A stretch of 64,000 bases of DNA from contig NC_086036.1 in the NCBI RefSeq assembly GCF_036323735.1, forward strand, positions 43,833,550 through 43,897,549. Reading direction: 5' to 3'. This document shows positions 1 to 10,906 of this stretch, piece after piece (position 1 is the first letter of the stretch; each line of letters begins with the position of its first letter). The translations under genes were made by a program, and so were the position numbers. This stretch comes from Rattus norvegicus (Eukaryota > Chordata > Mammalia > Rodentia > Muridae). The notes under the pieces were generated by a model that ran no database searches, was not told where the DNA came from, and worked only from the letters and a program-made list of their open reading frames with translations.

Positions 1-826
1 TGAGGACCCCATTCTCAGTTCAATGGCGAGCATTCATCTCTGTGTATATAATGCTCTAGCAGAGCCTCTCAGGAGACAGCTATATCAACAGGCACTTCTT
101 GGCTTCATCAATATTGCCTACACTTGGTGGCTGTGTATACATGGGCTGGATCCCCAAGTGAGGCAGGCTCTGAATGACTATTCAGTTCTTCAGTCCTTTA
201 GTTCCCGCTCCAAGCTTTGTCTCTATATCCCCTCCTATGAATGTTTTTGTTCCCCCTATTAAGAAGGACTGAAGTATCTACATTTTGATCAACCATCTTC
301 TTGAGCTTCATGTGGTCTGTGGATTGTAGCTTGGGTAATTCAAGTTTTGGGCTGATATCCACTTATCAGTGAGTGCATACCATATGTGTTTTTTGTGATT
401 GGGTTATTTAATTCAGAATGATATTTTCTAGTTCAATCCATTTACCTATGAATTTCATGAAGTCATTGTTTTTGATGGCTGAGTAGTACTCCACTGTTTA
501 GATGTTCCACATTTGCTTAATCCATTCCTCTGTTGAGGGGCATCTGGGTTCTCTACAGCTTCTGGCTGTTATAAATAAGGCTGTTATGGACTCAGTGGAG
601 CATGTGTCCTATATATATGTTGGAATATCTTTGGGTATATGCTCAGGAATGGTATAGCTGGGTAATGGGGGAGGCTGGGTAGGGGAACACCCATAAAGAA
701 GGGGTGGGGGAGGGATTAGGGGGATGTTTGCCCAGAAACAGGGAAAGGGAGTAACATTCGAAATGTAAATAAGAAATACTCAAGTTAATAAAAAAATGGA
801 AATTCACAAAGAAAAAAAAAAGAATT
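1..826 (+). mobile_element. LINE-1, 5'-inverted, 3' end on + strand
   Basis: Bases 1 to about 662 read as L1 on the minus strand. They run from 3' UTR into the C-terminal part of ORF2, including the antisense of the conserved stretch that encodes the TMEYYSAI-like motif near 475-500. At about 663 the sequence switches to the plus-strand L1 3' UTR: a G-rich polypurine tract, then the conserved terminal segment with an A-rich tail near 790-826. The more 5' part of the inverted piece abuts the 3' piece, which is the arrangement known for twin-primed L1 insertions. The left end lies outside the window, so the target-site duplication cannot be checked. Confidence 0.88.
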
Positions 827-3692
827 AGATGAAATGGTCCAGGTTGAGAGTTTGGGTTAGTGCTTGGCATATGATAAGTACAGTGTAGTTATTAGTGTTA
901 TCAATCCTCTCATCCTGTTCCTCCTTGATAATAAATGATAATGGTTATTAGGTCAAGATGGAAACAGTTTTCTCAATATGAAATATGAATGGGAGATAGT
1001 AGGTGATTATTTTTTCCTTGCATTTCGAGCACTGGCTAGGAACACTTTAGCCAATCAGATGCAAGTACGACTATTAAGTACTTCAGAAGTCAAATAATTC
1101 CAGTACTCAGAACTGGCAGTTCAAGCTAGAATTAAGCAACAAAAAGCTAAAATTATAATCTCTTTTATAATAAAGAAGAAATGGTAGAGGCACGATAGCT
1201 GGTTACAGAGGACCAGCATATCAGTTGTCCCCAGACAGCAGAAGCCAGAGTGAAGGCAGAAATGCCAAGTTACTATTGAACTCTTGTTTTATCAAGCCTG
1301 AGATGCTTTGTCAACTGAGTGAATGTATGAACTGGTAGATGTGGAGGTCATTCCCATCTTACGCAAACCCTCTGAGCATGCTAATTAGGACAGACACATA
1401 GACTGTGTTACCTAGCAAATCATCAACTTCCTTTTCAATGAGTCCTTTTGTTCTGCAGAGAATGGAAAATGAATAGTTTTATATTACAGTTTGTAAAACC
1501 ACTGCGTTACAGATAGCAATTTGGCCAGCTCTCTAATGCATCATCTGTGGAAAGGTATGTGTTCTGTAAAAACAGTGATGTACCAACTAGTCAACTTTTC
1601 AAGCGTCTAAATGAGCACACCAATACTTTTAGAACAGTAACTGGCAGTTTACAAGCTTTTATTTATAAAAAATTGCTGAAAGTTAACATAAAAAGCTTTC
1701 ATATCTGTTTACTTAAGCAAGTCCCTATGGGCTATGAAAATGCAGCCATTAGATGAATTTTAGGCATTGTACTCTTTGAAAGAAAATGCAGTTGAAATAG
1801 GATTATGCATGCCCCCAAACTCAGTGAAAACTATTCCTCTAATTACCTTTGCTTCATGCCCGATTTTCATACTTTTATCTAAGACATTAATGCCTCTTCT
1901 GTATTGATTACACTAAACGAGCTTTATTCTTAAATATTCTTAGCTTCTCAGCACTTTCTTTTCTCCTTTGCACATTTTACCCTTCCATGTATCCAACATC
2001 CATCACATCAAAATTTCTTTGAATGTGACCTTTTAAGATGAGCAACTTTTAAAACGTGACTTTTTTACTCTGGAAACCAGTCTTGGCTCTTTCCAGAACA
2101 CAGAGGCCTGAACTCTTATCTAACACTTTTCACAACACAATTCTGTGTAAAAGGCAGAAAGCTTTGGCACACTGGTGATGTGATGCTCTATTTTTGATGG
2201 ACCTGAGTCTGTAAATCATGACAGAGAAGTGTCCACTGACTTTCAAAGGCTGACACTAGTATAATGACACCCATCTACCTCATACATGCTCTAAGACTTT
2301 TTATTATTCCAAGTGTATGTCTGCCATTTGTAATGAGACCTGAGGGAACACCTATGGGTAAAATCAGTTGGTCACTCTAATACAAACTTACAAAATGAGA
2401 ATATTGCATCTGCCGACTGGATAACAGGAACTTTCCACCATATTTGTAGGAGATGCTCAGCTCCATTAGCAGTCAATAGTGCATTGTACTCTAAAGTCAA
2501 ATCTCCAAAATGGAGACTCATTTTTAGTTCTCAAGAACAAGCATTAATGTAAGGAACAAGACTAAGTTATGCTTACATGTTGAATGTTTGCATTATAAGT
2601 AGGCATTTAGAACCTGGGAAGAAGGAGTTTTGACATTTAACTTGATGTGCTTTCCATATATTGTAGTTATTTTAAGGTTTTTGCTGGAAACTTCTTTCTG
2701 GGAATCCTTTCATAGTTATTGAACAATGATTTATTTAGTTTTTCTGTGTAAATTAAAGCTTGAGAAATGCTTCTTGCCTATATATTTTTCTATATTAGTG
2801 CCAAGTCTTTTTTTTCTCAAAAAAAAGCAGCTCTAAAATATGGGTAATCTTATTTACCAAGTGACTAATGCAGTCATCAATGTGAGCAGAAGTTTCCACA
2901 TGCTCCTTGCACCCAGGGAACTGCATGGACTGGGGTGTGAGAGGCTCTTTGGGTATTTTTCCTTTCTTTTGTGCAGCCTTTATTGAATTTATAGAAAAGA
3001 AATAAATGCTACCAATTTTCCATCTTACCTGATTTCAAATAAAATCCCAATACACTGATGAGTCCTTTGTCACACTATATGATGACAGGCATCACACAAA
3101 GGAGATTTTGTTATTCACACAGTGAAAATAAGAAAAAAAATAAGCCATCTTGAAATTGCTTCTAAGCTTCAATTAAGACAGTATCTGTAAAGAACTCTTG
3201 GCATTGGAAAATGTTGGCAACTTTCTCCTGCTCAGTGAAGCTGACAAAGATTCTTCCATACTCATTAGACATAAATAAAGAGATAGATAATAAGTCATTA
3301 GTTCTGAAGGACTTTGTATAAGTAGTACAGAGCTCGAAGAGGATCAATGCTTAATTCATATTTTAAAGTATAAAAGATATATCATCCCATATATTTTTAC
3401 TATTTTCTTTGTTTCTAATAGAACATGTCTCATACTCATTATGTCTACACTGTTTTAGCTTTTATACATATATACATGCACATATATGTACATACACATT
3501 TTACACACACCATTCCTCCAAGAAGCCACTTGTTATTGTATATGTTCAGCTATACTTCCTGTTAGTGAATAGTTTTCTTCTTAGACATTTCTTGTACTAG
3601 AATTCAGCAATTTTTGCATAATCTATACAAAAATCACCTTAACACATAAATATACATAAACTCTGTGGGTTGGGGGGGTTGTGTGAATGGGG
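827..3692. other. Unique AT-rich non-coding DNA
   Basis: No gene or confident interspersed repeat seen. Open frames here are under about 70 codons and resemble nothing I know. A short stretch near 855-960 has a MIR-like look (a GTGCTTGGCATA-type core followed by an AT-rich end) but is too diverged to call. Confidence 0.5.
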
Positions 3693-3783
3693 ATATCTGC
3701 CTACATATATTTATTTTAGGAAATATGAGCTATAAGGACATATGCCTACAAATATTCATTTTAGGAAATATAAGTTGTGAGGT
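3693..3783. repeat. 45-bp tandem duplication, two diverged copies
   Basis: Two consecutive copies share the words TGCCTACA and CATTTTAGGAAATAT-like blocks at a spacing of 45 bp. One copy starts near 3693 and the other near 3738. Substitutions between them suggest an old local duplication. Confidence 0.7.
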
Positions 3784-3859
3784 TGCCCAATCTGTAATCC
3801 ATATGATCCTTTCAAGATACCTACTTATATGGTGAATTCAATAAGAAATGTTAAGTGGG

Positions 3860-4062
3860 ACCTTGAGAAATTGTTAAGTGGTTAAGAGCATTGGCTGCTC
3901 TTCCAAAGGACCAGGGTTCAATTCCCAGCAGCCACAAGGCAACTCACAACTGTCTCCAACTCCAGTTTCAGAGGATCCAGCACCCTCATATAAAAATATA
4001 TATAAAGGCAAAGCAGCAATGCACATAAAATTAAAAATATAAAGTTAAATAAAAATAACTAA
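3860..4062 (+). mobile_element. B2-type SINE
   Basis: The tRNA-derived head is recognisable as GTGGTTAAGAGCATTGGCTG and then the B box GGTTCAATTCCCAGCA. The B2 body (ACAACTGTCTCCAACTCCAG) and an A/T-rich tail follow. It is degenerate, so old. Pol III promoter boxes are present but no function is implied. Confidence 0.8.
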
Positions 4063-4479
4063 AAATATGAAAAGTTTAAAAAGTCTTACACCTTGGTTAT
4101 GAATTTTGAAATCTATCTGAATTTGTACTAATTCTTCCCCATAAAGTACCTACCCCTATTACCCAAGAAAGGTGAGGTCTAGTGAAACATTATGAAAGTA
4201 AGTCATCTGGATAATGAAAACTTCTCACAGTCTTGGATCTGATGCCCACATCTTCTTCCTTTCTTTTCTCTCTTTTCCCTATACTATTTCTAAGTTCAGC
4301 ATGGCTATGTTTATCTCTTTCAGGATAGACTTTCAATGGGATTACAAAATATGTTGGTTAAAATTATGCCATAAAAATTTTCAAGTAGACAATATGGAAA
4401 AAAAAGATGTCAGACACACTAGCTGTTAAAAGTGCAAAGCAAAATCATTTCACACCTGTTCCTCTCACCACCTTCAAAA
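4063..4479. other. Unique non-coding DNA
   Basis: No gene or repeat recognised. One 71-codon plus-strand open frame (4214-4429) has no recognisable domain and is consistent with chance. Confidence 0.45.
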
Positions 4480-5048
4480 GCACAGCCAGAGCATGACAAA
4501 TACAGAGATGAATGCTAGCTGCAAATCACTGAATTGAAAGCGGGATCCTCATTGGAGGAAATAGAGAAGGATTGAAAGAGCAGAAGAGGTTTGCAACCCC
4601 ATAAGAACAACAATGCTAACCTACCAGAACTTCCAGGGACAAAACCACAACCCAAAGAGTACACATGGGGGGCTGGGGATTTAGCTCAGTGGTAGAGCAC
4701 TTACCTAGGAAGCGCAAGGCCCTGGGTTCGGTCCCCAGCTCCGAAAAAAAGAACCAAAAAAAAAAAAAAAAGAGTACACATGGACAGACCCATGGCTCCA
4801 GCTGAATATATAGCGAGCGGAGGATAGCCTTGTTGGGCACCAATGGAAGGAGAAGCCCGTGGTCATGCCAAGGCTGGACACCCCCCACCCAGTGTAGAGG
4901 AATGTCGGGGGCCGGGAAGGTAAGATGGATGGGGATGGGGACACCCTTATAGAGGAAGAAGGGACGGGATAGGAAGCTTATGTCTGGGAAACCGGGAAAT
5001 AGAATAACATTCGAAATATAAATAAAAAATTCCAATAAAAGAAAAAAA
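4480..5048 (+). mobile_element. LINE-1 3' UTR fragment, interrupted by an ID SINE
   Basis: Plus-strand L1 3' UTR. The block around 4480-4650 (CACAGCCAGAGCATGACAAA, ACTTCCAGGGACAAAACCAC) continues after the ID insertion at 4784 through the polypurine region (4905-4975). It ends with the typical AATAACATTCGAAATATAAA terminus and A-rich tail near 5000-5048. Only the 3' end is present, a common 5'-truncated insertion. Confidence 0.85.
4669..4768 (+). mobile_element. ID SINE (BC1-derived) in an L1
   Basis: Complete ID element with the Ala-tRNA-like head, A box TAGCTCAGTGGTAGAGC, B box GGTTCGGTCCC, and the typical A-rich tail interrupted by GAACC. It is flanked by a perfect 15-bp target-site duplication (4654-4668 and 4769-4783). 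This shows L1-machinery insertion into the older L1 3' UTR. High similarity to the copy at 42804 and the intact duplication suggest a recent insertion. ID is far more numerous in rat than in mouse, which supports the species call. Confidence 0.96.
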
Positions 5049-6030
5049 GAAGGATCTCTGGAAGCAGCATTGGCAAGAACATGCGGACACTGGGCTCTTG
5101 GTACCCTAGGACACAAAAAGGTTACTTCTTTACAATATGTCGGGTTTAAACTTTGTTTTCCCCTTTGGGTTCCTGCTTTCCATCATCATCAATTCACTTT
5201 TGTGTTTTGAACTTGAAAATCACTAACACTTTTGACTTCAAATACACAAATAAGAATGCAGAGAAGTGTCATTTTCACCAACTTGCTTTCAGTATTTCTC
5301 CTAACGTCGCTCTGTTTGTGCTTCTGGCATTTCTTTTTGAAAATTTTCTCACTGCAAATATTAGCTCCTTTAACTTTCTTAATTTATAAATGTCTACTGA
5401 AATCATGTTTGTCCACGGAGAGAGCTCACCCCCACTGTGTTCTTCTGCCGCACCACATTCCTCTTGTTCAACGTTGCTGTCAGTATTTCCGTGCTGTATG
5501 CCGATTTCGCTGCTTACCAGTGTTTTCTGACTGGGAGCAGATCAACACGGACCTGGTTGTGCATTTGTATTTCTGTGTATGTTGGTACGTAGCTTCAGGA
5601 CATTTTGTTAATTAGATTGATAGTATTTGAGAGACTTTTCCCCTTTTATTTAAAGTATTTTTCCTCAAATAATATATCCCAATTATGGTTTCCCTTTCTT
5701 TTTTCCTCCTCACCTAGGTCCAGCTATTTTGTCTCTCCTAAGGAGAAAGGCAGGCTGCTAAGGGACAGCAATAAAAGATAAAAAGCAGGATTATTGTTAA
5801 AGGGTAAGTATGATGTATCACTGTGTCAACAGTGTCCACTCTGTCTCTATTGCAAACATAGGGAATGTCTTCTAGCTGAGAAGAAACTGCTCTCCTCTCC
5901 ACCAATGCTGAAATATGGCAAATCCTGGGCTTTCACATCGTAAAAAATACTTAAGTTCTTTATTTTTTCAAAATTACAATGGGAGGAATTTTCCTCTCAT
6001 AATCATTCTGTGTATAGAGAAATGAAAATA
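5049..6030. other. Unique DNA with one exon-like segment
   Basis: No interspersed repeat recognised. Overlapping open frames at 5153-5389 and 5232-5615 (78 and 127 codons) have no domain I recognise. The strongest signal is the splice-site-bounded segment at 5718-5803, listed separately. Confidence 0.45.
5718..5803 (+). other. Exon-like segment, 86 bp, no open frame throughout
   Basis: The upstream sequence is a long pyrimidine tract ending CACCTAG just before 5718. Downstream, AAAGG is followed by GTAAGTA, close to an ideal donor site. All three forward frames contain a stop; the longest runs about 20 codons. If used, it would therefore be a non-coding RNA exon, a UTR exon or a frame-ending cassette. 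Pseudoexons with good splice sites are common in mammalian introns, so confidence in real use is low. Confidence 0.25.
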
Positions 6031-6107
6031 CTCTCTCTCTCTCCCCCTTCCTCCCTCCCTCCCTCCCTCCCGCCCTCCCTCCCTCCCGCCCTCTCTCTCT
6101 CCCTCCT
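6031..6107. repeat. (CT)n / (CCCT)n pyrimidine tract
   Basis: CT run followed by CCCT repeats with two CCCG variants, then CT again. Strong strand asymmetry. Confidence 0.95.
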
Positions 6108-6247
6108 GAGCTTGTATAAATGCACTGAAGGAAGGGCTGGCTACACTGGGAAACAACAACCCTTTGAGGTAACACTGGACAGTGTCCTCTTTGAAAGCTG
6201 AATATCTTGTAATTTGGCTTCCTAACTTAAGATGAAGCAAAGTGAAA

Positions 6248-6253
<6 letters not shown>

Positions 6254-6305
<52 letters not shown>
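6254..6305. repeat. (CA)n microsatellite, about 26 units
   Basis: Uninterrupted CA dinucleotides. Confidence 0.98.
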
Positions 6306-6306
<1 letters not shown>

Positions 6307-7180
6307 AAACTGATAAGCAAAACTGCACCTGTGAGCACTCCTCTGATATAACTGTGAAGGCATGCTTTGATAAGGCATACATTTAATTCACATCTTTTGT
6401 ATAGAACCATTAAACTTATTCAGCTCATGGTATTATCAAGAAAAGAACCATTTACTAAGGGCTTTTATATTATTATGACTACTAACATGCTATTCCTGAT
6501 ATGTTCTATAGAAGACACGCAGCATTTGAACACTAACAAACATGTGTTAGATGAAAAGTTACTGAAAGCATCTTTTGTAATTAGAAAACCTATTTATAAA
6601 AACAAAGTAGAAAATACAATGAGAAAATATTCTGTTATTTCTATATCTGCTCAGCTGATTGTATTGGGGAAAAAAACCCTAATAAAAGATTGCCTTAATT
6701 ATAATATTCTCTCCTACACATTGTGCTTTTTAATTTCACTTTACCCAAAACACAGCAGTGATAATCTGCCTCCCCTGTGCTTAGTAAGACATGATTTATT
6801 TTATGGTAACTTATTTGACAAGGCTGTCGCCTGTCTAGAACCTTCAAAGTATATTGGATGATGAACATTTTCAAATTACATGGTCTGCAATTCCTGGTTC
6901 CACTACATTTCCACCCTGCTTTCAGACCCAGTGAACTGCATTTGATGAGGCTGCATTTGGTACAAAATCTTCCTTTGGGTACATAATTGAAACTGTTCTA
7001 CCAAATCTGTTGTACTTACACAGCATATAGTGTTATCACTCTCTCAGCCACTGAGAAATATCTGATGCTACCATCGATGTTGAGCACTTGGATTAAAGTG
7101 ACATTTAACTCTCTTCTGGCATAGAGATAACATCAATCTAACTTTTCAGGTAGACTGCATGACCACTGCTTCTAATGTAA

Positions 7181-7221
<41 letters not shown>

Positions 7222-8273
7222 TCAAAGGTATTTTGAATCTGGATTCAAACACAAGTTCATAAAAATGATATTGACCAATGGTCTTTTCATTCTAAAACCA
7301 GAGATTTAAGAGACTGACGATGAACACTCGCACCTTGCCAGTCAGGCATAGGGCTCATCTCTCGGGCCCTGTGTTCTGTCAACAGGAACATCTGAAAGCG
7401 TTAGTGGGTAGAGACTTGTAGGGCAAAGATACTACATACAGTTTTTTTTCAATCACATCTAAAAATTTTTTCACATGCTTGAAAATTGGTCAATTCCTCT
7501 TGCCAGGCGTATGGTAACAGCCGCCAGCTTCTCTGTTTATTGCAATTTTATACCAGAAGAAAACATGCCTCTGGGCCTTCCTCAGAAGTACACATTTACA
7601 CAGAACAGAAAAATAAGTAGGCAAGGTTTGTTCACTACAAAATTTACAGCATAGCGTTTGCTGGCCTGTGGGAAGGAACATTAGTTTTATCGAGGTTAAT
7701 GTCAAAGTGCATTTCAGGAAACGTTCACTCTCATGATAAAGTAAGTCCAAACTAAGTGCAAAGAAAACTGGTAAAAGTGGGCCAATCTTTAGGTTACACC
7801 TACAAATGGTGCTGAAGAGAGTTTTGAGCAGAGCCCTTTAGGGAAGCTACTGAGTCTCAGACAATCTCTACCTTCTGTCTGTTATCTCCAAATGTGAGAG
7901 TGCTGGAGACTCCACAAACAGAAGAATGAGTTGTTTCTAAAAAAAAAAGACAGAAAAGTTTTGTACTTGCACCCAGACATACCAGAACAAAGCATCCCTG
8001 CCCTACTCTAATCTAGGATATCAAAAATGTTTCATACTCTTGCTTTCCCAAGTGCAAGAACCAACATTAAAAAAGAGTCTCCATGACACAAACACTTTCA
8101 ATATGACGAAATGAGAGTATATTTTGACAGCTGTAAACTTTTGCAAAACTTGTACTTGAGAGGAAGTGGTACATTGCCTGATCAGAGAAGGTCACTTCGG
8201 GCTCTGGGTTCTGATATTTGTCTAGTCTAGTCTGCATCCTCTCAATGACTCAGTCTGTATATTATTTTTGTTT
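6306..8273. other. Unique non-coding DNA
   Basis: No repeat family recognised apart from the AAT microsatellite inside it. A 164-codon plus-strand open frame at 6367-6861 is the longest outside L1. Its composition is that of AT-rich non-coding sequence and no domain is recognisable. The stretch near 7440-7760 is less AT-biased and simple-repeat-free and could be conserved non-coding DNA, which I cannot test. Confidence 0.45.
7185..7221. repeat. (TAA)n microsatellite, about 12 units
   Basis: Uninterrupted TAA triplets. Confidence 0.97.
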
Positions 8274-8298
8274 AAGAATATAGTTCTTGAAGTTCTAG

Positions 8299-9097
8299 AT
8301 AATAAAAAAAATGTGAATGCTTCACTCCTTCTCTAAAAGGGGAACAAGAATACCCTTGGCAGGGAAGAGAGAGGCAAAGATTAAAACAGAGACTGAAGGA
8401 ACTCCCATTCAGAGCCTGCCCCACATGTGGCCCATACATATACAGCCACCCAATTAGACAAGATGGATGAAGCAAAGAAGTGCAGTCCGACAGGAGCCGG
8501 ATGTAGATCGCTCCTGAGAGACACAGCCAGAATACAGCAAATACAGAGGTGAATGCCAGCAGCAAACCACTGAACTGAGAATAGGACCCCCGTTGAAGGA
8601 ATCAGAGAAAGAACTGGAAGAGCTTGAAGGGGCTCGAGACCCCATATGTACAACAATGCCAAGCAACCAGAGCTTCCAGGGACTAAGCCACTACCTAAAG
8701 TCTATACATGGACTGACCCTGGACTCTGACCCCATAGGTAGCAATGAATATCCTAGTAAGAGCACCAGTGGAAGGGGAAGCCCTGGGTCCTGCTAAGACT
8801 GAACCCCCAGTGAACTAGACTGTTGGGGGGAGGGCGGCAATGGGGGGAGGGTTGGGAGGGGAACACCCATAAGGAAGGGGAGGGGGGAGGGGGATGTTTG
8901 CCCGGAAACCAAAGAATTATTATTAAGTATTAAATAAATTAAAAAAAAGAATAAAAGAAACAGCAAAAAAAATAAATAAATTATTTGTTTATAAAAAAAA
9001 AGAAAAAAAAAGAAAAAAAAGAAAAAAAAAGAAAAAAAAAGAAAAAAAAGAAAAAAAGAAAAAAAAAGAAAAAAAAAGAAAAAAAAAAGAAAAAAAA
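8299..9097 (+). mobile_element. LINE-1 3' UTR insertion with long A-rich tail
   Basis: The element starts in the 3' UTR (near 8305, ATGTGAATGCTTCACTCC) and follows it through the G-rich polypurine tract (8825-8893). It departs from the usual L1 end after GCCCGGAAACC (8900-8912) into an AT-rich stretch and an array of A7-9G units (8993-9097). It is flanked by an exact 25-bp direct repeat, 8274-8298 and 9098-9122. The upstream copy follows TTT, a plausible L1 endonuclease nick context. I read the repeats as its target-site duplication. Confidence 0.9.
8825..8893 (+). repeat. G-rich polypurine tract of L1 3' UTR
   Basis: Several runs of four to six G separated by short spacers on the plus strand. 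Rodent L1 3' UTRs are known for such tracts, which can form G-quadruplexes. Confidence 0.85.
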
Positions 9098-9100
9098 AAG
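8993..9100. repeat. (A7-9 G)n array, about 11 units
   Basis: Poly-A tail of the inserted L1 interrupted by a single G every eight to ten bases, which resembles tail-derived microsatellite growth. Confidence 0.93.
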
Positions 9101-10906
9101 AATATAGTTCTTGAAGTTCTAGCCAGAGCAATCAGACAACAAAAGGATGTCAAGGGGATACAGATCGGAAAAGAAGAAGTCAAAATATCACTATTTGCAG
9201 ATGATATGATAGTATATTTAAGTGATCCCAAAAGTTCCACCAGAGAACTACTAAAGCTGATAAACAACTTCAGCAAAGTGGCTGGGTATAAAATTAACTC
9301 AAATAAATCAGTTGCCTTCCTCTATACAAAAGAGAAACAAGCCGAGAAAGAAATTAGGGAAACGACACCCTTCATAATAGACCCAAATAATATAAAGTAC
9401 CTCGGAGTGACTTTAACAAAGCAAGTAAAAGATCTGTACAATAAGAACTTCAAGACACTGAAGAAGGAAATTGAAGAAGACCTCAGAAGATGGAAAGATC
9501 TCCCATGCTCATGGATTGGCAGGATTAATATAGTAAAAATGGCCATTTTACCAAAAGCAATCTACAGATTCAATGCAATCCCCATCAAAATACCAATCCA
9601 ATTCTTCAAAGAGTTAGACAGAACAATTTGCAAATTCATCTGGAATAACAAAAAACCCAGGATAGCTAAAGCTATCCTCAACAATAAAAGGACTTCAGGG
9701 GTAATCACTATCCCTGAACTCAAGCAGTATTACAAAGCAATAGTGATAAAAACTGCATGGTATTGGTACAGAGACAGACAGATAGACCAATGGAATAGAA
9801 TTGAAGACCCAGAAATGAACCCACACACCTATGGTCACTTGATTTTTGACAAAGGAGCCAAAACCATCCAATGGAAAAAAGATAGCATTTTCAGCAAATG
9901 GTGCTGGTTCAACTGGAGGGCAACATGTAGAAGAATGCAGATCGATCCATGCTTATCACCCTGTACAAAGCTTAAGTCCCAGTGGATCAAGGACCTCCAC
10001 ATCAAAGCAGACACACTCAAACTAATAGAAGAAAAACTAGGGAAGCATCTGGAACACATGGGCACTAGAAAAAATTTCCTGAACAAAACACCAATGGCTT
10101 ACGCTCTAAGATCAAGAATTGACAAATGGGATCTCATAAAACTGCAAAGCTTCTGTAAGGCAAAGGACACTGTGGTTAGGACAAAACGGCAACCAACAGA
10201 TTGGGAAAAGATCTTTACCAATCCTACAACAGATAGAGGCCTTATATCCAAAATATACAAAGAACTCAAGATGTTAGACCACAGGGAAACAAATAACCCT
10301 ATTAAAAAATGGGGCTCAGAGGTAAACAAAGAATTCACAGCTGAGGAATGCCGAATGGCGGAGAAACACCTAAAGAAATGTTCAACATCTTTAGTCATAA
10401 GGGAAATGCAAATCAAAACAACCCTGAGATTTCACCTCACACCAGTGAGAATGGCTAAGATCAAAAACTCAGGGGACAACAGATGCTGGAGAGGATGTGG
10501 AGAAAGAGGAACACTCCTCCATTGTTGGTGGGATTGCAAACTGGTACAACCATTCTGGAAATCAGTCTGGAGGATTCTCAGAAAATTGGACATTGAACTG
10601 CCTGAGGATCCAGCTATACCTCTCTTGGGCATATACCCAAAAGATGCCCCAACATATAAAAAAGACACGTGCTCCACTATGTTCATTGCAGCCTTATTTA
10701 TAATAGCCAGAAGCTGGAAAGAACCCAGATGCCCTTCAACAGAGGAATGGATGAAGAAAATGTGGTACATCTACACAATGGAATATTACTCAGCTATCAA
10801 AAACAACGACTTTATGAAATTCGTAGGCAAATGGCTGGAACTGGAAAATATCATCCTGAGTGAGCTAACCCAAACACAGAAAGACATCATGGTGTGCACT
10901 CACTGA
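9101..10906 (+). pseudogene. LINE-1 ORF2 fragment (reverse transcriptase C-terminal half), uninterrupted
   Basis: L1 ORF2 encodes endonuclease and reverse transcriptase that act on L1 RNA by target-primed reverse transcription. Here the frame is open from 9101, and the first internal ATG is at 9206. It begins shortly before the RT motif C, LFADDM, with the two catalytic aspartates encoded at 9200-9205, and continues 566 codons from that ATG without a stop. The C-terminal Cys-rich motif (C-x3-C-x7-H-x4-C) lies at about residues 427-444 of that frame. A one-base loss near 10888 changes the last codons (usual ending near SLISGY), so it stops slightly early after MVCTH. The endonuclease and most of the RT domain are absent, so this is a dead fragment despite the open frame. 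Its openness reflects recent insertion rather than selection. Confidence 0.93.

Noticed and set aside
855..960. MIR-like remnant
   Set aside because: Only a short core-like match, too diverged to call without a profile search.
4670..4745. tRNA-like sequences with A and B boxes (also at 42804)
   Set aside because: These are ID SINE heads derived from BC1/tRNA-Ala. They are followed by the ID tail and flanked by target-site duplications, so they are not tRNA genes.
4616..5116. 166-codon minus-strand open frame
   Set aside because: It is antisense to an L1 3' UTR and an ID element; purely repeat-derived.
6367..6861. 164-codon plus-strand open frame, longest outside L1
   Set aside because: AT-rich composition, no recognised domain, no splice or promoter context; length is within what chance gives in 64 kb of six frames.
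8793..9276. Minus-strand frames rich in Phe/Leu
   Set aside because: Antisense translation of the A7-9G array and L1 tail.
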